Of a stretch of DNA of 64,000 bases, positions 16,940 through 26,044 are shown in pieces. The stretch covers positions 62,001 through 126,000 of the forward strand of contig NZ_JAOQNX010000009.1 in NCBI RefSeq assembly GCF_025961575.1. Direction: 5' to 3'. Under the pieces are notes generated by a model, which did not search any database, was not told where the DNA came from, and was given only the letters and a program-made list of their open reading frames with translations. This stretch comes from Rhodoblastus acidophilus. GTDB taxonomy: Bacteria; Pseudomonadota; Alphaproteobacteria; Rhizobiales; Beijerinckiaceae. The position numbers were made by a program, and so were the translations under genes. The first letter of the stretch is position 1; each line of letters opens with the position of its first letter.

Positions 16940-17086
16940 TCATGAGGCAATGTTCGGCTCGACCAGAAGCGCCAGATTGGCGCGCGAGGGCGGCAGCCAT
17001 TTTGCCAGAGCGTCGGCTTCGAGAAAGGCTCGAGAACCATCAGGCGTGGTCGTGAGCACGCGATGCAGGCGGATGCTGTAGGGCAC
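16940..17086 (-). pseudogene. Truncated SRPBCC/AHSA1-type protein remnant
   Basis: A 48-residue frame starts at GTG 17086 behind AAGGAGA. Its first 33 residues (YSIRLHRVLTTTP...RAFLEADALAKWLPP) match the N-terminus of AHSA1-type SRPBCC proteins, which are normally about 140-160 residues. After LPPS the family match stops and 14 unrelated residues lead to a stop; no other frame continues it. The likely history is a deletion that removed the last two-thirds of the gene and joined the start to the DUF488 gene. The start signals survive, so the fragment may be translated. Confidence 0.65.
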
Positions 17087-17165
17087 GGATGCGTCTCCTT
17101 TCGCCGGACACCACGGAGAAACGAACCGCGCGCCATCGCGTTTGATGGCGTGAGGAGAAGCTTTC

Positions 17166-17381
17166 ATGAAACATCTCATCCTGCTCGCGGCGCTCTCGCT
17201 GATGGCGGCGGCGCCGCTGCAAGCGCTAGCCAAGGGCTGCATCAAGGGCGCGATCGTCGGCGGCGTCGCCGGGCACTTGGCCGGCCATGGCAAACTCGGC
17301 GCGGCGGCCGGCTGCGTCGTGGGCCACCATGAAGCCAATAAGCCGCGCAACAACCAGAACAGCCAGCCTCCGCAAAAATGA
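17166..17381 (+). CDS. Small secreted glycine-zipper protein coupled to cyoA
   Basis: 71 residues, with GAGGAGAAG upstream. Signal peptide about 1-22 (ending LQALA). The mature peptide is a glycine zipper (GAIVGGVAGHLAGHGKLGAAAGCVVGHH) with two Cys residues and a hydrophilic Asn/Gln-rich tail. Glycine zippers pack helices in membranes and are found in small outer-membrane or periplasmic proteins. Its stop overlaps the cyoA ATG by four bases (ATGA), so it is the first gene of the oxidase operon and probably co-translated. No role in bo3 oxidase is established for such a protein. Confidence 0.8.
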   Translation: MKHLILLAALSLMAAAPLQALAKGCIKGAIVGGVAGHLAGHGKLGAAAGCVVGHHEANKPRNNQNSQPPQK

Positions 17382-18256
17382 GCCGGCCGGCGCCACGCCT
17401 GTTGTCGCTGGCTGCCGCCGGCGGCCTCTCGGGATGTACCGGCGTGCTCGCGCCCACCGGTCCCGTCGGCGCCGACATTGCGACCATTCTGATCGACGCC
17501 ACGCTGATCATGCTCGCGGTCATCGTCCCGACGCTGCTGCTCGCAGGCTGGACGGCGTGGCGCTACCGGGCGTCGAACACGCGGGCGCCCTATCTGCCCT
17601 ATTGGTCCTATTCCGGCCGCATCGAGGCGGTGGTCTGGGCGATCCCGATCCTGGTCATCATCTTTCTGGGCGGCGTGATCTGGATCGGCTCCTATAAGCT
17701 CGACCCGTTCCGTCCGCTCGACTCCAAAACCCCGGCGCTGGAGGTGCAAGCCGTCGCGCTCGACTGGAAATGGCTGTTCATCTACCCGCAACAGGGCGTG
17801 GCCACCGTCAACCAGCTCGTCGTGCCCGCGGGGACCCCGATCCACTTTTCCATCACCTCGGCAAGCGTCTTCAACGTCTTCTTCATTCCGCGCCTGGGCT
17901 CGATGATCTACGCCATGCCCGGCATGGTCGCGCAGCTGCACCTGCAAGCCGATCATCCCACCGAGCTGTGGGGCGTGTCGGCGCAGTTTAGCGGTGACGG
18001 TTTTTCCGACATGAAGTTCAACGTCTCCAGCCTGCCGCGCGACCAGTTCGACCGCTGGGTGCAGCAGGTGAGCGGCCCGACGCTGGACGAGGCCGCCTTC
18101 AAAAATTTGCGGCGGCAGAGCCGGATGGGAACGGCGGCTTACGGCTCGGTGGACCCCAAACTTTTCGACGCCATCGCGAAGCAAAAGCTCGGCCCCGCGC
18201 CCGGACCGGAACTTGAAAACAGCGGGCGCGAAGCGTCAGCCGGCTGGAGTCTGTGA
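17378..18256 (+). CDS. cyoA: Cytochrome bo3 quinol oxidase subunit II
   Basis: 292 residues. Lipoprotein signal peptide with lipobox LSGC (Cys20), then two membrane helices and a periplasmic cupredoxin-like domain (about 120-225) that lacks the CuA cysteines, as expected for a quinol rather than cytochrome c oxidase. Typical segments: [16 protein letters not shown]-like helix, [30 protein letters not shown]. The next gene overlaps by four bases. Membrane-bound. Confidence 0.95.
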   Translation: MSRPAPRLLSLAAAGGLSGCTGVLAPTGPVGADIATILIDATLIMLAVIVPTLLLAGWTAWRYRASNTRAPYLPYWSYSGRIEAVVWAIPILVIIFLGGVIWIGSYKLDPFRPLDSKTPALEVQAVALDWKWLFIYPQQGVATVNQLVVPAGTPIHFSITSASVFNVFFIPRLGSMIYAMPGMVAQLHLQADHPTELWGVSAQFSGDGFSDMKFNVSSLPRDQFDRWVQQVSGPTLDEAAFKNLRRQSRMGTAAYGSVDPKLFDAIAKQKLGPAPGPELENSGREASAGWSL

Positions 18257-20268
18257 TGCTGGGAAAGCTGTCCTGGTCCGCCATTCCCATCCACGAGCCG
18301 ATTCCGCTGATCACTTCGGTCGTCATGATCGTGGTCATTCTCGGCGTGCTCGGCCTGATCACGTTTAAAGGCTGGTGGCCCTATTTGTGGCGCGAGTGGA
18401 TCACCTCCGTCGACCACAAGCGCATCGGCGTGATGTACTGCCTGCTTGGCATCGTCATGCTGATCCGCGGCTTCGCCGACGCCATCATGATGCGCAGCCA
18501 TCAGGCGCTCGCCATCAACGCAGCCGGCTATCTGCCGCCCGAGCATTACAACCAAATCTTTTCCGCGCACGGCACGATCATGATTTTCTTCGCGGCCATG
18601 CCGCTGGTGATTGGCGTGATGAACTTTGTCACGCCGCTGCAGCTCGGCGTGCGCGACGTGGCTTTTCCGACGCTCAATTCCGTCAGCTTTTGGCTGACCG
18701 CTTCGGGCGCGCTGCTGGTCAACCTGTCGCTGTTCATCGGCGAATTCGCCCGCACGGGCTGGCTGCCCTATCCGCCGCTCAGCGAGGCGACTTACTCACC
18801 CGGGGTCGGCGTCGACTATTATCTCTGGGCCGTGCAAATCTCCGGCATCGGCACGCTGATGACGGGGGTGAATTTCGTCACGACGGTTTTAAAGATGCGC
18901 TGTCCCGGCATGGGCTATTTCAGCATGCCGATGTTTTGCTGGACCACGCTCGCCGCCAGCCTGCTGATCGTCGCCGTCTTTCCTATCCTCACCGCGACGC
19001 TCGCCATGCTCAGCCTCGACCGTTTTTTTGGCTGGCATTACTTCTCGAATGATCTCGGCGGCAATCCGATGATGTTCTGGAACCTGATCTGGGCCTGGGG
19101 ACATCCGGAAGTCTACATTCTGGTCCTGCCCGCCTTCGGCATTTTCTCCGAAATTTTTTCCACTTTTTCCGGCAAACCTTTGTTCGGCTACCGCTCCATG
19201 GTCGCCGCCACTTTGTTCATCTGCCTAGTGTCGCTGATGGTGTGGCTGCACCATTTCTTCACCATGGGCTCCGGGCCCGCGGTCAACACCGCCTTCGGCA
19301 TTTCCACCAGCATCATCGCCGTGGGCACCGGGGTCAAAATCTTTAACTGGATCTTTACCATGTATGGCGGGCGCGTGCGCTTTTCCGTGCCCATGCTGTG
19401 GTCGCTCGGCTTCATTTTCACCTTCGTCATCGGCGGCATGACCGGCGTGCTGCTCGCCGTGCCGCCCGCCGATTTCGTCCTGCACAATTCGATGTTTCTG
19501 GTCGCGCATTTCCACAATGTCATCGTCGGCGGCGTGGTCTTCGCGCTGTTCGCCGGCATCCACTATTGGTTCCCGAAAGCGTTCGGCTTCCGCCTGCACG
19601 AGGGCTGGGGCAAGGCCGCCTTCTGGTGCGCGTTCATCGGCTTTTGGGTGACCTTCGCGCCGCTTTATGTGCTTGGCCTCGAAGGCATGACGCGGCGTTT
19701 GCAGCATGTCGAAATCGAGGCCTGGCGCCCGATGCTCTACCTGTCTGTGGTCGGCGTCGTCATCCTGATCGCCGGCGTCGTCTGCCAGATCACCCAGCTC
19801 GTCGTCAGCATTGTTCGCCGCGACGCATTGCGCGACCTCACCGGCGACCCCTGGGACGGCCGCTCCCTGGAATGGGCCACCCCCTCCCCGGCCCCGTTCT
19901 TCAACTTCGCCACCCTGCCCGATGTCGCCGGCGAAGAAGCCTACTGGGGCATCAAGCTGCAGGCGATTGAATCGCAACAGCTGGCGCCCGAACCGCGCTA
20001 TGCGGATATCGAAATGCCGGTGAACAGCCCCGTCGGCTTTTACACCGCCTTCTTTGCGACCGTGGTCGGCTTTTCCCTGGTCTGGCAAATCTGGTGGCTC
20101 GCCATCCTCGGCCTCGCCGCGGCCTATGCCGGCTTCGTCGTCTTCGCCTGGCGCGACATTCATGAAGTCCACGTTCCCGCCGAGGAGGTGGCGCGGGTCG
20201 ATCGCGCCCGCCGCGCCGCCCGCGAGGCGCTGCTGCAAAGGCTCGCCCATCAGGGGGCGACGCCATGA
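18253..20268 (+). CDS. cyoB: Cytochrome bo3 quinol oxidase subunit I
   Basis: 671 residues, about 15 membrane helices. It holds the low-spin heme, the heme-copper O2-reduction site and proton channels. Heme and copper ligands fall at exactly the E. coli positions: His106, His284 with cross-linked Tyr288 (WGHPEVY), His333/His334 (LHHFFTMG), His419 and His421 (VAHFHN). The protein reduces O2 to water with ubiquinol and pumps protons. Both ends overlap cyoA and cyoC by four bases. Confidence 0.97.
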   Translation: MMLGKLSWSAIPIHEPIPLITSVVMIVVILGVLGLITFKGWWPYLWREWITSVDHKRIGVMYCLLGIVMLIRGFADAIMMRSHQALAINAAGYLPPEHYNQIFSAHGTIMIFFAAMPLVIGVMNFVTPLQLGVRDVAFPTLNSVSFWLTASGALLVNLSLFIGEFARTGWLPYPPLSEATYSPGVGVDYYLWAVQISGIGTLMTGVNFVTTVLKMRCPGMGYFSMPMFCWTTLAASLLIVAVFPILTATLAMLSLDRFFGWHYFSNDLGGNPMMFWNLIWAWGHPEVYILVLPAFGIFSEIFSTFSGKPLFGYRSMVAATLFICLVSLMVWLHHFFTMGSGPAVNTAFGISTSIIAVGTGVKIFNWIFTMYGGRVRFSVPMLWSLGFIFTFVIGGMTGVLLAVPPADFVLHNSMFLVAHFHNVIVGGVVFALFAGIHYWFPKAFGFRLHEGWGKAAFWCAFIGFWVTFAPLYVLGLEGMTRRLQHVEIEAWRPMLYLSVVGVVILIAGVVCQITQLVVSIVRRDALRDLTGDPWDGRSLEWATPSPAPFFNFATLPDVAGEEAYWGIKLQAIESQQLAPEPRYADIEMPVNSPVGFYTAFFATVVGFSLVWQIWWLAILGLAAAYAGFVVFAWRDIHEVHVPAEEVARVDRARRAAREALLQRLAHQGATP

Positions 20269-20960
20269 GCGATTACGACCTTCCCGCCGCCATAGCGACG
20301 CTGCGCCGCGTCCGCGAAGACCCCAACCGCCTCGGCCGCCGCGGTCATGGCGACGCCGGGCCCGCCCTGGGCGCGGGCCATGGCGCGACGGGGCCCGCCA
20401 GCAAGCGCGTCATCGTCGGCTACGGGTTCTGGATTTTCCTGCTCAGCGACATCGTGATGTTCTCCTGCTTCTTCGCGGCTTTCGCCGTGCAGCGGGAGGC
20501 GACCGCCGGCGGCCCCACAATTTCGGACATCGTCGACCTCCGCCGCGTCGCGCTGGAAACCGCGGCGCTGCTGCTGTCCAGCTATTCCTGCGGCCTGTCC
20601 TTTGCCGCCACCAACGCCCGCAATCGCCTGTGGACGCAGGTTTTCCTCGCCATTACCGCGGCGCTCGGCCTCGCCTTCGTCCTGCTGGAGGCGCAGGAAT
20701 TTTACGATCTGGTCCGCAACGGCGTCACCCCGCAGCGCAGCGGCATGCTCACCGCCTTTTTCGGCCTGGTCGGCCTGCATGGCGTCCATGTCAGCATCGG
20801 CGGGCTCTGGCTCGCCACCATGATGGCGCAGGTTCAGTTCAAGGGTTTTAGAACCGAAATCGTGCATCGGCTGATCTGCTTCAACCTGTTCTGGCACGCG
20901 CTCGACATCGTCTGGATCGGCATTTTCACCATCGTCTATCTGATCGGAGCCGGATCATGA
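20265..20960 (+). CDS. cyoC: Cytochrome bo3 quinol oxidase subunit III
   Basis: 231 residues, five membrane helices of the COX3 family, with a longer Gly/Ala/Arg-rich hydrophilic N-terminus (about 1-45) than the E. coli protein (204 residues). Conserved segments: [37 protein letters not shown] and [16 protein letters not shown]. It supports subunit I. Coupled by ATGA overlaps on both sides. Confidence 0.95.
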   Translation: MSDYDLPAAIATLRRVREDPNRLGRRGHGDAGPALGAGHGATGPASKRVIVGYGFWIFLLSDIVMFSCFFAAFAVQREATAGGPTISDIVDLRRVALETAALLLSSYSCGLSFAATNARNRLWTQVFLAITAALGLAFVLLEAQEFYDLVRNGVTPQRSGMLTAFFGLVGLHGVHVSIGGLWLATMMAQVQFKGFRTEIVHRLICFNLFWHALDIVWIGIFTIVYLIGAGS

Positions 20961-21370
20961 GCAATCTCGAATTCGATCCGCACGAGTATACGGGCACGCT
21001 CGACAAGCGCGAGGATCACGCCCCCGGCGATGTCGCGGAAGAAAGCGCCGGCCATTGGGTGCTCAACGCCAATCTCGGCCTCGGCTTTTCCGTCGTGCTG
21101 ACGGTCGCGTCGTTCTGGGCTGCGGGCGCGCATTGGATCTGGGGACCCGCCGTGCCCATGGCGCTGATCGTGCTCGCCATCGCCCAGATGGGGGTTCACC
21201 TCGTCTATTTCCTGCACATCACCACGGGGCCAGACAACACCAACAATGTGCTGGCGCTGGCTTACGGCGTGCTCGTCGTCTTCCTGATCCTCGCGGGCTC
21301 CGTCTGGATAATGGCGCATCTCGCCGACAATATGATGCCGATGGACAAGCTCATGGATATGGCGCGCTGA
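20957..21370 (+). CDS. cyoD: Cytochrome bo3 quinol oxidase subunit IV
   Basis: 137 residues with three membrane helices (about 35-55, 63-83, 97-120) and a hydrophilic N-terminus, matching CyoD (109 in E. coli). The motif MGVHLVYFLHI in helix two is typical. It assists oxidase assembly. Last gene of the cyo operon; its stop abuts the stop of the convergent transporter gene. No heme O synthase (cyoE) follows. Confidence 0.93.
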   Translation: MSNLEFDPHEYTGTLDKREDHAPGDVAEESAGHWVLNANLGLGFSVVLTVASFWAAGAHWIWGPAVPMALIVLAIAQMGVHLVYFLHITTGPDNTNNVLALAYGVLVVFLILAGSVWIMAHLADNMMPMDKLMDMAR

Positions 21371-22762
21371 TTAGGGCGACGTCGCCTCGATCGCGGCGGC
21401 CGACGCCTCCATGGTTTCGAGGTCCATCGCCCGCGTCTCCTCGCTCAGCAGAAGAGCCACAAGCGTCGCGCCGCCGAGCCCGGCGAGATAATAGCCCACC
21501 AATCCCGGACCATAAGCGGAAGCAAGCCAGGTCGCCGCAAAAGGCGTGAGCGCCGCGCCGAGGATCGAAGCCGCGTTATAGGAAATGCCCGAGCCGGTAT
21601 AGCGCGTGTTGGTGGGAAACAGTTCCGGCAGCAGCGCCGACATCGGGCCGAAGGACAGGCCCATCAGGCTCATGCCAAGGCTCAGGAACAATCCCATCAG
21701 CCAGAGGTTTGCGCCGGCGCCCGATCCCATGATCGCCGGCGACAGAAACCAGCCGAAACTCAGGCCGAACAGGATGATGCCGCCGGTCACCACGATCAGC
21801 AGCCGGCGTCGTCCAAAACGATCGGCGAGCGCGCCGGAAACCGGAATGAACAGAGCGAAGAACAGCACGGCGACGAGTTGCAGGCTCAGAAACGTGCGAT
21901 AGTCGACGCCCAGCATGCCCTGCTCGACCTTGCCGATCGCGTAGGACAGGGTCCAGGTGTTCATCAGATAAAAAATGCCGTAGGTGGCGACCATGATGAA
22001 GGCGCCGCGAACAAGCGCGCCGAAATTGTCGCGAAACACTTTTGTCACCGGCGACCGCAGCTTTTCGCCGCGCTCCACGGCGCGCAAGAACACCGGCGTT
22101 TCATTCAGTTTTATGCGCGCGTAAAGCCCCACCAAAACCATGAGAATGGAGGCGAGAAACGGCAGCCGCCAGCCCCAGACGAGAAAGGGATCGTCGAGCC
22201 GCGCCGCGCCCGACTGGAAGGCGAAGGCGGTGGTCAAAGCGAGGAAGGAGCCGTTGGCCAGAATGAAGCCGAAGGGGGCGCCGAGTTGCGGCCACATCGC
22301 CGCCTTGGCGCGCTCGCCCGGCGCGGCGGTCTCGACGGCGAGCAGAGCGGCGCCGGACCATTCGCCGCCGAGCCCGAGGCCCTGGCAAAAGCGCAGCGAC
22401 GCCAGCAGCGCCGGCGCCAGCAGGCCGACGCTGTGATAGGGCGGCAGCAGCCCCACGGCGAAAGTGGCGAGGCCCATCAGCAGCAGCGAGCCGATCAGCG
22501 TCGCCTTGCGCCCGGCGCGATCGCCAAAATGGCCGAACAGCATGGAGCCGATCGGGCGGGCGACAAAGGCGACGCCAAACGCCGCCATGGAGGCCAGCAG
22601 CGCCGCCGTTCCTTCGCCCTTGGGAAAGAACAGCAGCGGGAAGATCGACACGGCGGCGGTCGCGTAAACGTAAAAATCGAAGAATTCGATCGTCGTCCCG
22701 ATCACGCTGGCGACGATGATCCGCCGCCTTTCCTCGGGAGCGACCGTCCCATCTGCGCTCAT
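21371..22762 (-). CDS. MFS transporter, metabolite:H+ symporter (MHS) family
   Basis: 463 residues from the ATG at 22762, preceded by AGGGGAG. Twelve membrane helices. The MHS signatures are present: IGTTIEFFDFYVYATAA in helix 1, FGVAFVARPIGSMLFGHFGDRAGRK after helix 2 and RFCQGLGLGGEWSGAALLAVE. Relatives move osmolytes, shikimate, 2-oxoglutarate or other carboxylates with protons. The substrate is unknown and there is no catabolic gene next to it. A second DRFGRRRL loop marks the internal repeat. Confidence 0.9.
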   Translation of the reverse strand: MSADGTVAPEERRRIIVASVIGTTIEFFDFYVYATAAVSIFPLLFFPKGEGTAALLASMAAFGVAFVARPIGSMLFGHFGDRAGRKATLIGSLLLMGLATFAVGLLPPYHSVGLLAPALLASLRFCQGLGLGGEWSGAALLAVETAAPGERAKAAMWPQLGAPFGFILANGSFLALTTAFAFQSGAARLDDPFLVWGWRLPFLASILMVLVGLYARIKLNETPVFLRAVERGEKLRSPVTKVFRDNFGALVRGAFIMVATYGIFYLMNTWTLSYAIGKVEQGMLGVDYRTFLSLQLVAVLFFALFIPVSGALADRFGRRRLLIVVTGGIILFGLSFGWFLSPAIMGSGAGANLWLMGLFLSLGMSLMGLSFGPMSALLPELFPTNTRYTGSGISYNAASILGAALTPFAATWLASAYGPGLVGYYLAGLGGATLVALLLSEETRAMDLETMEASAAAIEATSP

Positions 22763-22840
22763 GGTCGGCTCCCCTGGCGCCAAACGCTGCAAGCGATCGC
22801 CGACGTCGTAACGACGGCGACCGCCTTCACGCGAAATGCG

Positions 22841-23683
22841 TCAGAGCAATTCGACCTTGAGCTTGTTGTGAAAAGTCTTGCCGCGGAATTTTTCGAAGAT
22901 TTCCACCGCCGCCAGGCTTTCCTTGTCGTTGTAGAACGGCGTGCCGGGACCGCGCTCGCGGATCAGGTCGCCGTTGGAGCCGCGCAGATGCGCGATGACG
23001 GCGTCGACCTTGAAATCGCGCGCCGGGCCGCGGCCAATGCTCGCCGCCTTGGTGACGACCGGGGTGAAATCCACGATCAGTCCAGCCTTTTTTGCGGCGG
23101 CGTTCAGCTCGTTGGTGGTGTAGCGCGCGACCTTGGCGCCGCGTCCGGAAGCAGCGGCGGTTTTGGCGGCGCGCGCGGGTTTCGCGGCGGCGGCCTTCAC
23201 CGGCTTGCTCGCGGCCTTCACCGGCTTCGCGGCGGGCTTCGCGCGTTTTGCCGGCGCGGCGGATTTGGCGGGGGCTGCGGATTTGGCGGGCTTCGCCGCC
23301 TTGGTCGCCTTGGTCGCTCTGGCGGGCTTGGCGGGCTTGGCTTCCGCCTTCACCGGCTTGGCGGTCTTCGCTTTCGCGGTGCGGGCGGCAGGCTTGCGCG
23401 CCGCTTTCGCGGGCTTGGCGGGAGCGGCGGCGGGCTCTTCCGGCGCCGGCGCAGGAGCGGCTTCAGCAGATTTTTTCGCACGCGGCGCTTTCGCCGGCTT
23501 CTCGGCTTTCGGCTTCACGACTTTGGGCTTGGCGACTTTCGGCTTCTCGGCCTTCGCCCTCACGGTCCGTTTCTTCGGCTGCGGCTCCGGCGCCGGAGCG
23601 GGCGTTTCGACACTCGCCGGAGTTTCGGCGACGGCCGGTTCGGCGTCGGACGTGATTTCGGTAGCCTGCGTCTCGTCGGTCAT
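22841..23683 (-). CDS. Histone-H1-like Lys/Ala/Pro-rich protein with unknown C-terminal domain
   Basis: 280 residues. Residues about 1-35 are acidic and Thr/Pro-rich; about 36-190 are dominated by Lys, Ala and Pro in irregular AKPAK/KPVKA-type repeats, like the C-terminal tail of histone H1 and bacterial H1-like nucleoid proteins. The last about 90 residues (ARYTTNELNAAAKKAGLIVDF... FYNDKESLAAVEIFEKFRGKTFHNKLKVELL) look like a folded domain I do not recognise. The basic tail probably binds DNA or RNA non-specifically. No signal peptide, no operon partner. Confidence 0.8.
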   Translation of the reverse strand: MTDETQATEITSDAEPAVAETPASVETPAPAPEPQPKKRTVRAKAEKPKVAKPKVVKPKAEKPAKAPRAKKSAEAAPAPAPEEPAAAPAKPAKAARKPAARTAKAKTAKPVKAEAKPAKPARATKATKAAKPAKSAAPAKSAAPAKRAKPAAKPVKAASKPVKAAAAKPARAAKTAAASGRGAKVARYTTNELNAAAKKAGLIVDFTPVVTKAASIGRGPARDFKVDAVIAHLRGSNGDLIRERGPGTPFYNDKESLAAVEIFEKFRGKTFHNKLKVELL

Positions 23684-23843
23684 GAGTTCGTCTCTTGCCT
23701 TGTGTATTTTACTTCATTCAGCGTCGCGCGAAATATTTGTCAACTTGTTTCGCTGGAATCGCACATGAATCCCCGCGGATCGCCGCGGCGCCAGTCTTGC
23801 TGGGGCACAGGGCGCGAACGCAATCGAGGAGGAGTTGCGCGTC

Positions 23844-24398
23844 ATGAACACGACAACGCTCGCCAGTTTCCGGTTTCCGCATCGCCTCGCCGCAACGTCG
23901 AAAGAGGACTTTGCGCCGCAGGACATCGTCGATGTCCTGAAGATCGATCCCGCTTATTTCCACCAGTCTTTCCGCAGGAAATTCAAGCCGAAGCCGGCGG
24001 AGCCCGATAGCGGCGATTTCTTCGGCGGCCCCGCGCGCGCGCTCGACGTGACCTCGAAAACACGCGACGCCCGCGACCTCTTGGAAACCATGGCGGCGCT
24101 CGCCGACTTCCACAAGCTTGTTGTGCGCGAGGACGTCGATCGCTTCGAAGCCATCGAACCCGATTTTCCGCGCTGGCGCGAATTCCCCGGCGCCTTCGTG
24201 CTGTGGACCGCGCGAATCATCGACCAGGAAACCGCGCGTCTGCGCGTCGTCCGCCAGCTCGTCAGCAACGAGAGCGCCGTCGCCGCCGTCGCGCAAGCGC
24301 TGGCTTTGTCGCCGCGCGTCAGCGTCGAGGGCGGCGACATGATCGTCGCCTATGTCGCGGAGCGGACCCATCGTCCCGCGCTCGCCGGCGAAGGATGA
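23844..24398 (+). CDS. Conserved hypothetical protein
   Basis: 184 residues from an ATG at 23844 with a strong GAGGAGGAG nine bases upstream. A soluble, mainly helical protein without signal peptide, membrane segment or catalytic motif. Notable stretches: FAPQDIVDVLKIDPAYFHQSFRRKF near residue 22 and TRDARDLLETMAALADFHKLVVRED in the middle. Composition and codon use match the neighbours. I do not recognise the family. It ends 62 bases before the hydrolase gene on the same strand. Confidence 0.7.
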   Translation: MNTTTLASFRFPHRLAATSKEDFAPQDIVDVLKIDPAYFHQSFRRKFKPKPAEPDSGDFFGGPARALDVTSKTRDARDLLETMAALADFHKLVVREDVDRFEAIEPDFPRWREFPGAFVLWTARIIDQETARLRVVRQLVSNESAVAAVAQALALSPRVSVEGGDMIVAYVAERTHRPALAGEG

Positions 24399-24460
24399 GT
24401 CTGGCGATCCCGCGAACACGGTCCTATCTTGAGTGTCCCTGAACTAGCAGATCGGACCCG

Positions 24461-25966
24461 ATGAAGATTCGCGCGATCGTTTTTCTCGCCGCCGTCCTCG
24501 CCATTGTCTTCGCACTGTGGTCGCTGCTCGCGCCAAAAACCGATCTGAAGATCGAGACCACGCAGGTCGATGAAATGCCGGTGACCTTGTTCCGGCCCGC
24601 GAACGCGCCGCCCGGCCCGGTCGTCGTCGTGGCGCATGGGTTCGCGGGGTCGCAGCAATTGATGCAGCCGGTCGCAGAAACCCTTGCGCACGCCGGCTAT
24701 ACCGCCGTCACCTTCGATTTCGCCGGCCATGGGCGCAACACGCGGCCGCTGTCCGGCGGCGTCAAAGATCACGACCTCAGTTTTCGCATTCTCAGCGACG
24801 AGATCGACCGGATGATCCGCTTCGCGCTGACCCTGCCCGGCGCGGGGCCGCGCGTCGGCCTCGTCGGTCATTCCATGGCGGCGATCCTGGTCATCGACAA
24901 TGCCGTCAACAACGACAAGGTCGCGGGCGTGGTCGCCTTCTCCAATTTCGGCAGCAAGGCGACGGCGAGCGAACCGAAAAACCTTCTCATTGTCGACGGC
25001 GCCTGGGAGGCGTCGCGGCTGAAGGACGACGCGCTGCGCATCATCGGCATGGCCGCGCCGGCGCCGCAGGAACGCGTCACTTACGGCGAGATGGCCAAGG
25101 GTTCCGCGCGCCGTCTGGTCTATGCCGAGGGCGCCGAACATGTCGGCGTCATCTACAGCCGCGACGGCCTCACCGAAATGCTCGACTGGCTGAACGGCGT
25201 GTTCGGGCGCACGCAAATCGGCGCGATCGATTCTCGCGGCAAGGCGCTCGGCCTGCTGTTCCTCGGCCTATTCGCGCTGGCCGCGCCGCTGTCGCGCCTG
25301 CTGCCGGACCTGTCTCCCGTTCCGCTGGGCGCTGGCCTGCCGTTCAAGCGGCAATGGCCGGTGGCCGTCGCCCCCGCGCTTTTGACGCCGCTGATCCTGT
25401 GGAAGATTCCGACGGATTTTTTGCCGATCCTGCTCGGCGATTATCTGGTCGTCCACTTCGCGCTTTACGGCGCGCTGACCCTGGCGGGCCTGGCGCTGAC
25501 GGCGCCGCCAGAAAAACTTTGGCGCGCGCCCTGGCGCGGCTGCATTGTCGCGGCTCTGCCGATCCTCGCCTATTACGCCCTCGGGTTCGGGCTGCCCATC
25601 GACGCCTTCGCCACCTCGGTCGCGCCCACCGCCGAGCGCTGGCTGCTGATCCCGCCCATGTTCTGCGGCGTGATCGTCTATATGCTCGCCGACGAATGGT
25701 TTACGCGAGGGGTCGGGGCGGCGAAGGGCGGCTATCTCTTCACGAAAATCTGTGTCGTCGTGTCGCTGGCGGCGGCCGTCGCGCTCAATCCGTCAAAACT
25801 GTTCTTCCTGGTGATGATCGTTCCGGTGATCTGCCTGGTCTTCATCCTGTTCGGATGGGTCAGCCGGCTCGCCTACAAGCGCACCGGCGACCCGCGCGTG
25901 GCGGCGCTGGCCAATGCCGCCGCGCTGGCGCTTGCTATTTGCGCGACGTTTCCGGTGGTGGATTAG
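24461..25966 (+). CDS. Membrane-anchored alpha/beta hydrolase
   Basis: 501 residues. N-terminal membrane anchor (about 4-24), then an alpha/beta-hydrolase domain (about 40-245) with oxyanion segment VVAHGFAGSQQLM, nucleophile motif GHSMA (Ser in a GxSxA variant), an acid in NLLIVDGAWE and a probable catalytic His in YAEGAEHVGV. The C-terminal half (about 265-500) holds seven or more membrane helices, so this is a hydrolase fused to a multi-span membrane domain. Substrate unknown; an ester or lipid-like compound at the membrane is plausible. Confidence 0.8.
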   Translation: MKIRAIVFLAAVLAIVFALWSLLAPKTDLKIETTQVDEMPVTLFRPANAPPGPVVVVAHGFAGSQQLMQPVAETLAHAGYTAVTFDFAGHGRNTRPLSGGVKDHDLSFRILSDEIDRMIRFALTLPGAGPRVGLVGHSMAAILVIDNAVNNDKVAGVVAFSNFGSKATASEPKNLLIVDGAWEASRLKDDALRIIGMAAPAPQERVTYGEMAKGSARRLVYAEGAEHVGVIYSRDGLTEMLDWLNGVFGRTQIGAIDSRGKALGLLFLGLFALAAPLSRLLPDLSPVPLGAGLPFKRQWPVAVAPALLTPLILWKIPTDFLPILLGDYLVVHFALYGALTLAGLALTAPPEKLWRAPWRGCIVAALPILAYYALGFGLPIDAFATSVAPTAERWLLIPPMFCGVIVYMLADEWFTRGVGAAKGGYLFTKICVVVSLAAAVALNPSKLFFLVMIVPVICLVFILFGWVSRLAYKRTGDPRVAALANAAALALAICATFPVVD

Positions 25967-26044
25967 CGGTCCTCAACCCACGGCCATGACGACACATAGG
26001 TGCATGACGACGCGGAAACGCTCGTATATGTGGCGGGAGTCGCC

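Noticed and set aside
19080-19130. Cytochrome c oxidase instead of quinol oxidase
   Set aside because: Subunit II lacks the CuA cysteines, and the gene order and ligand positions match cyoABCD exactly.
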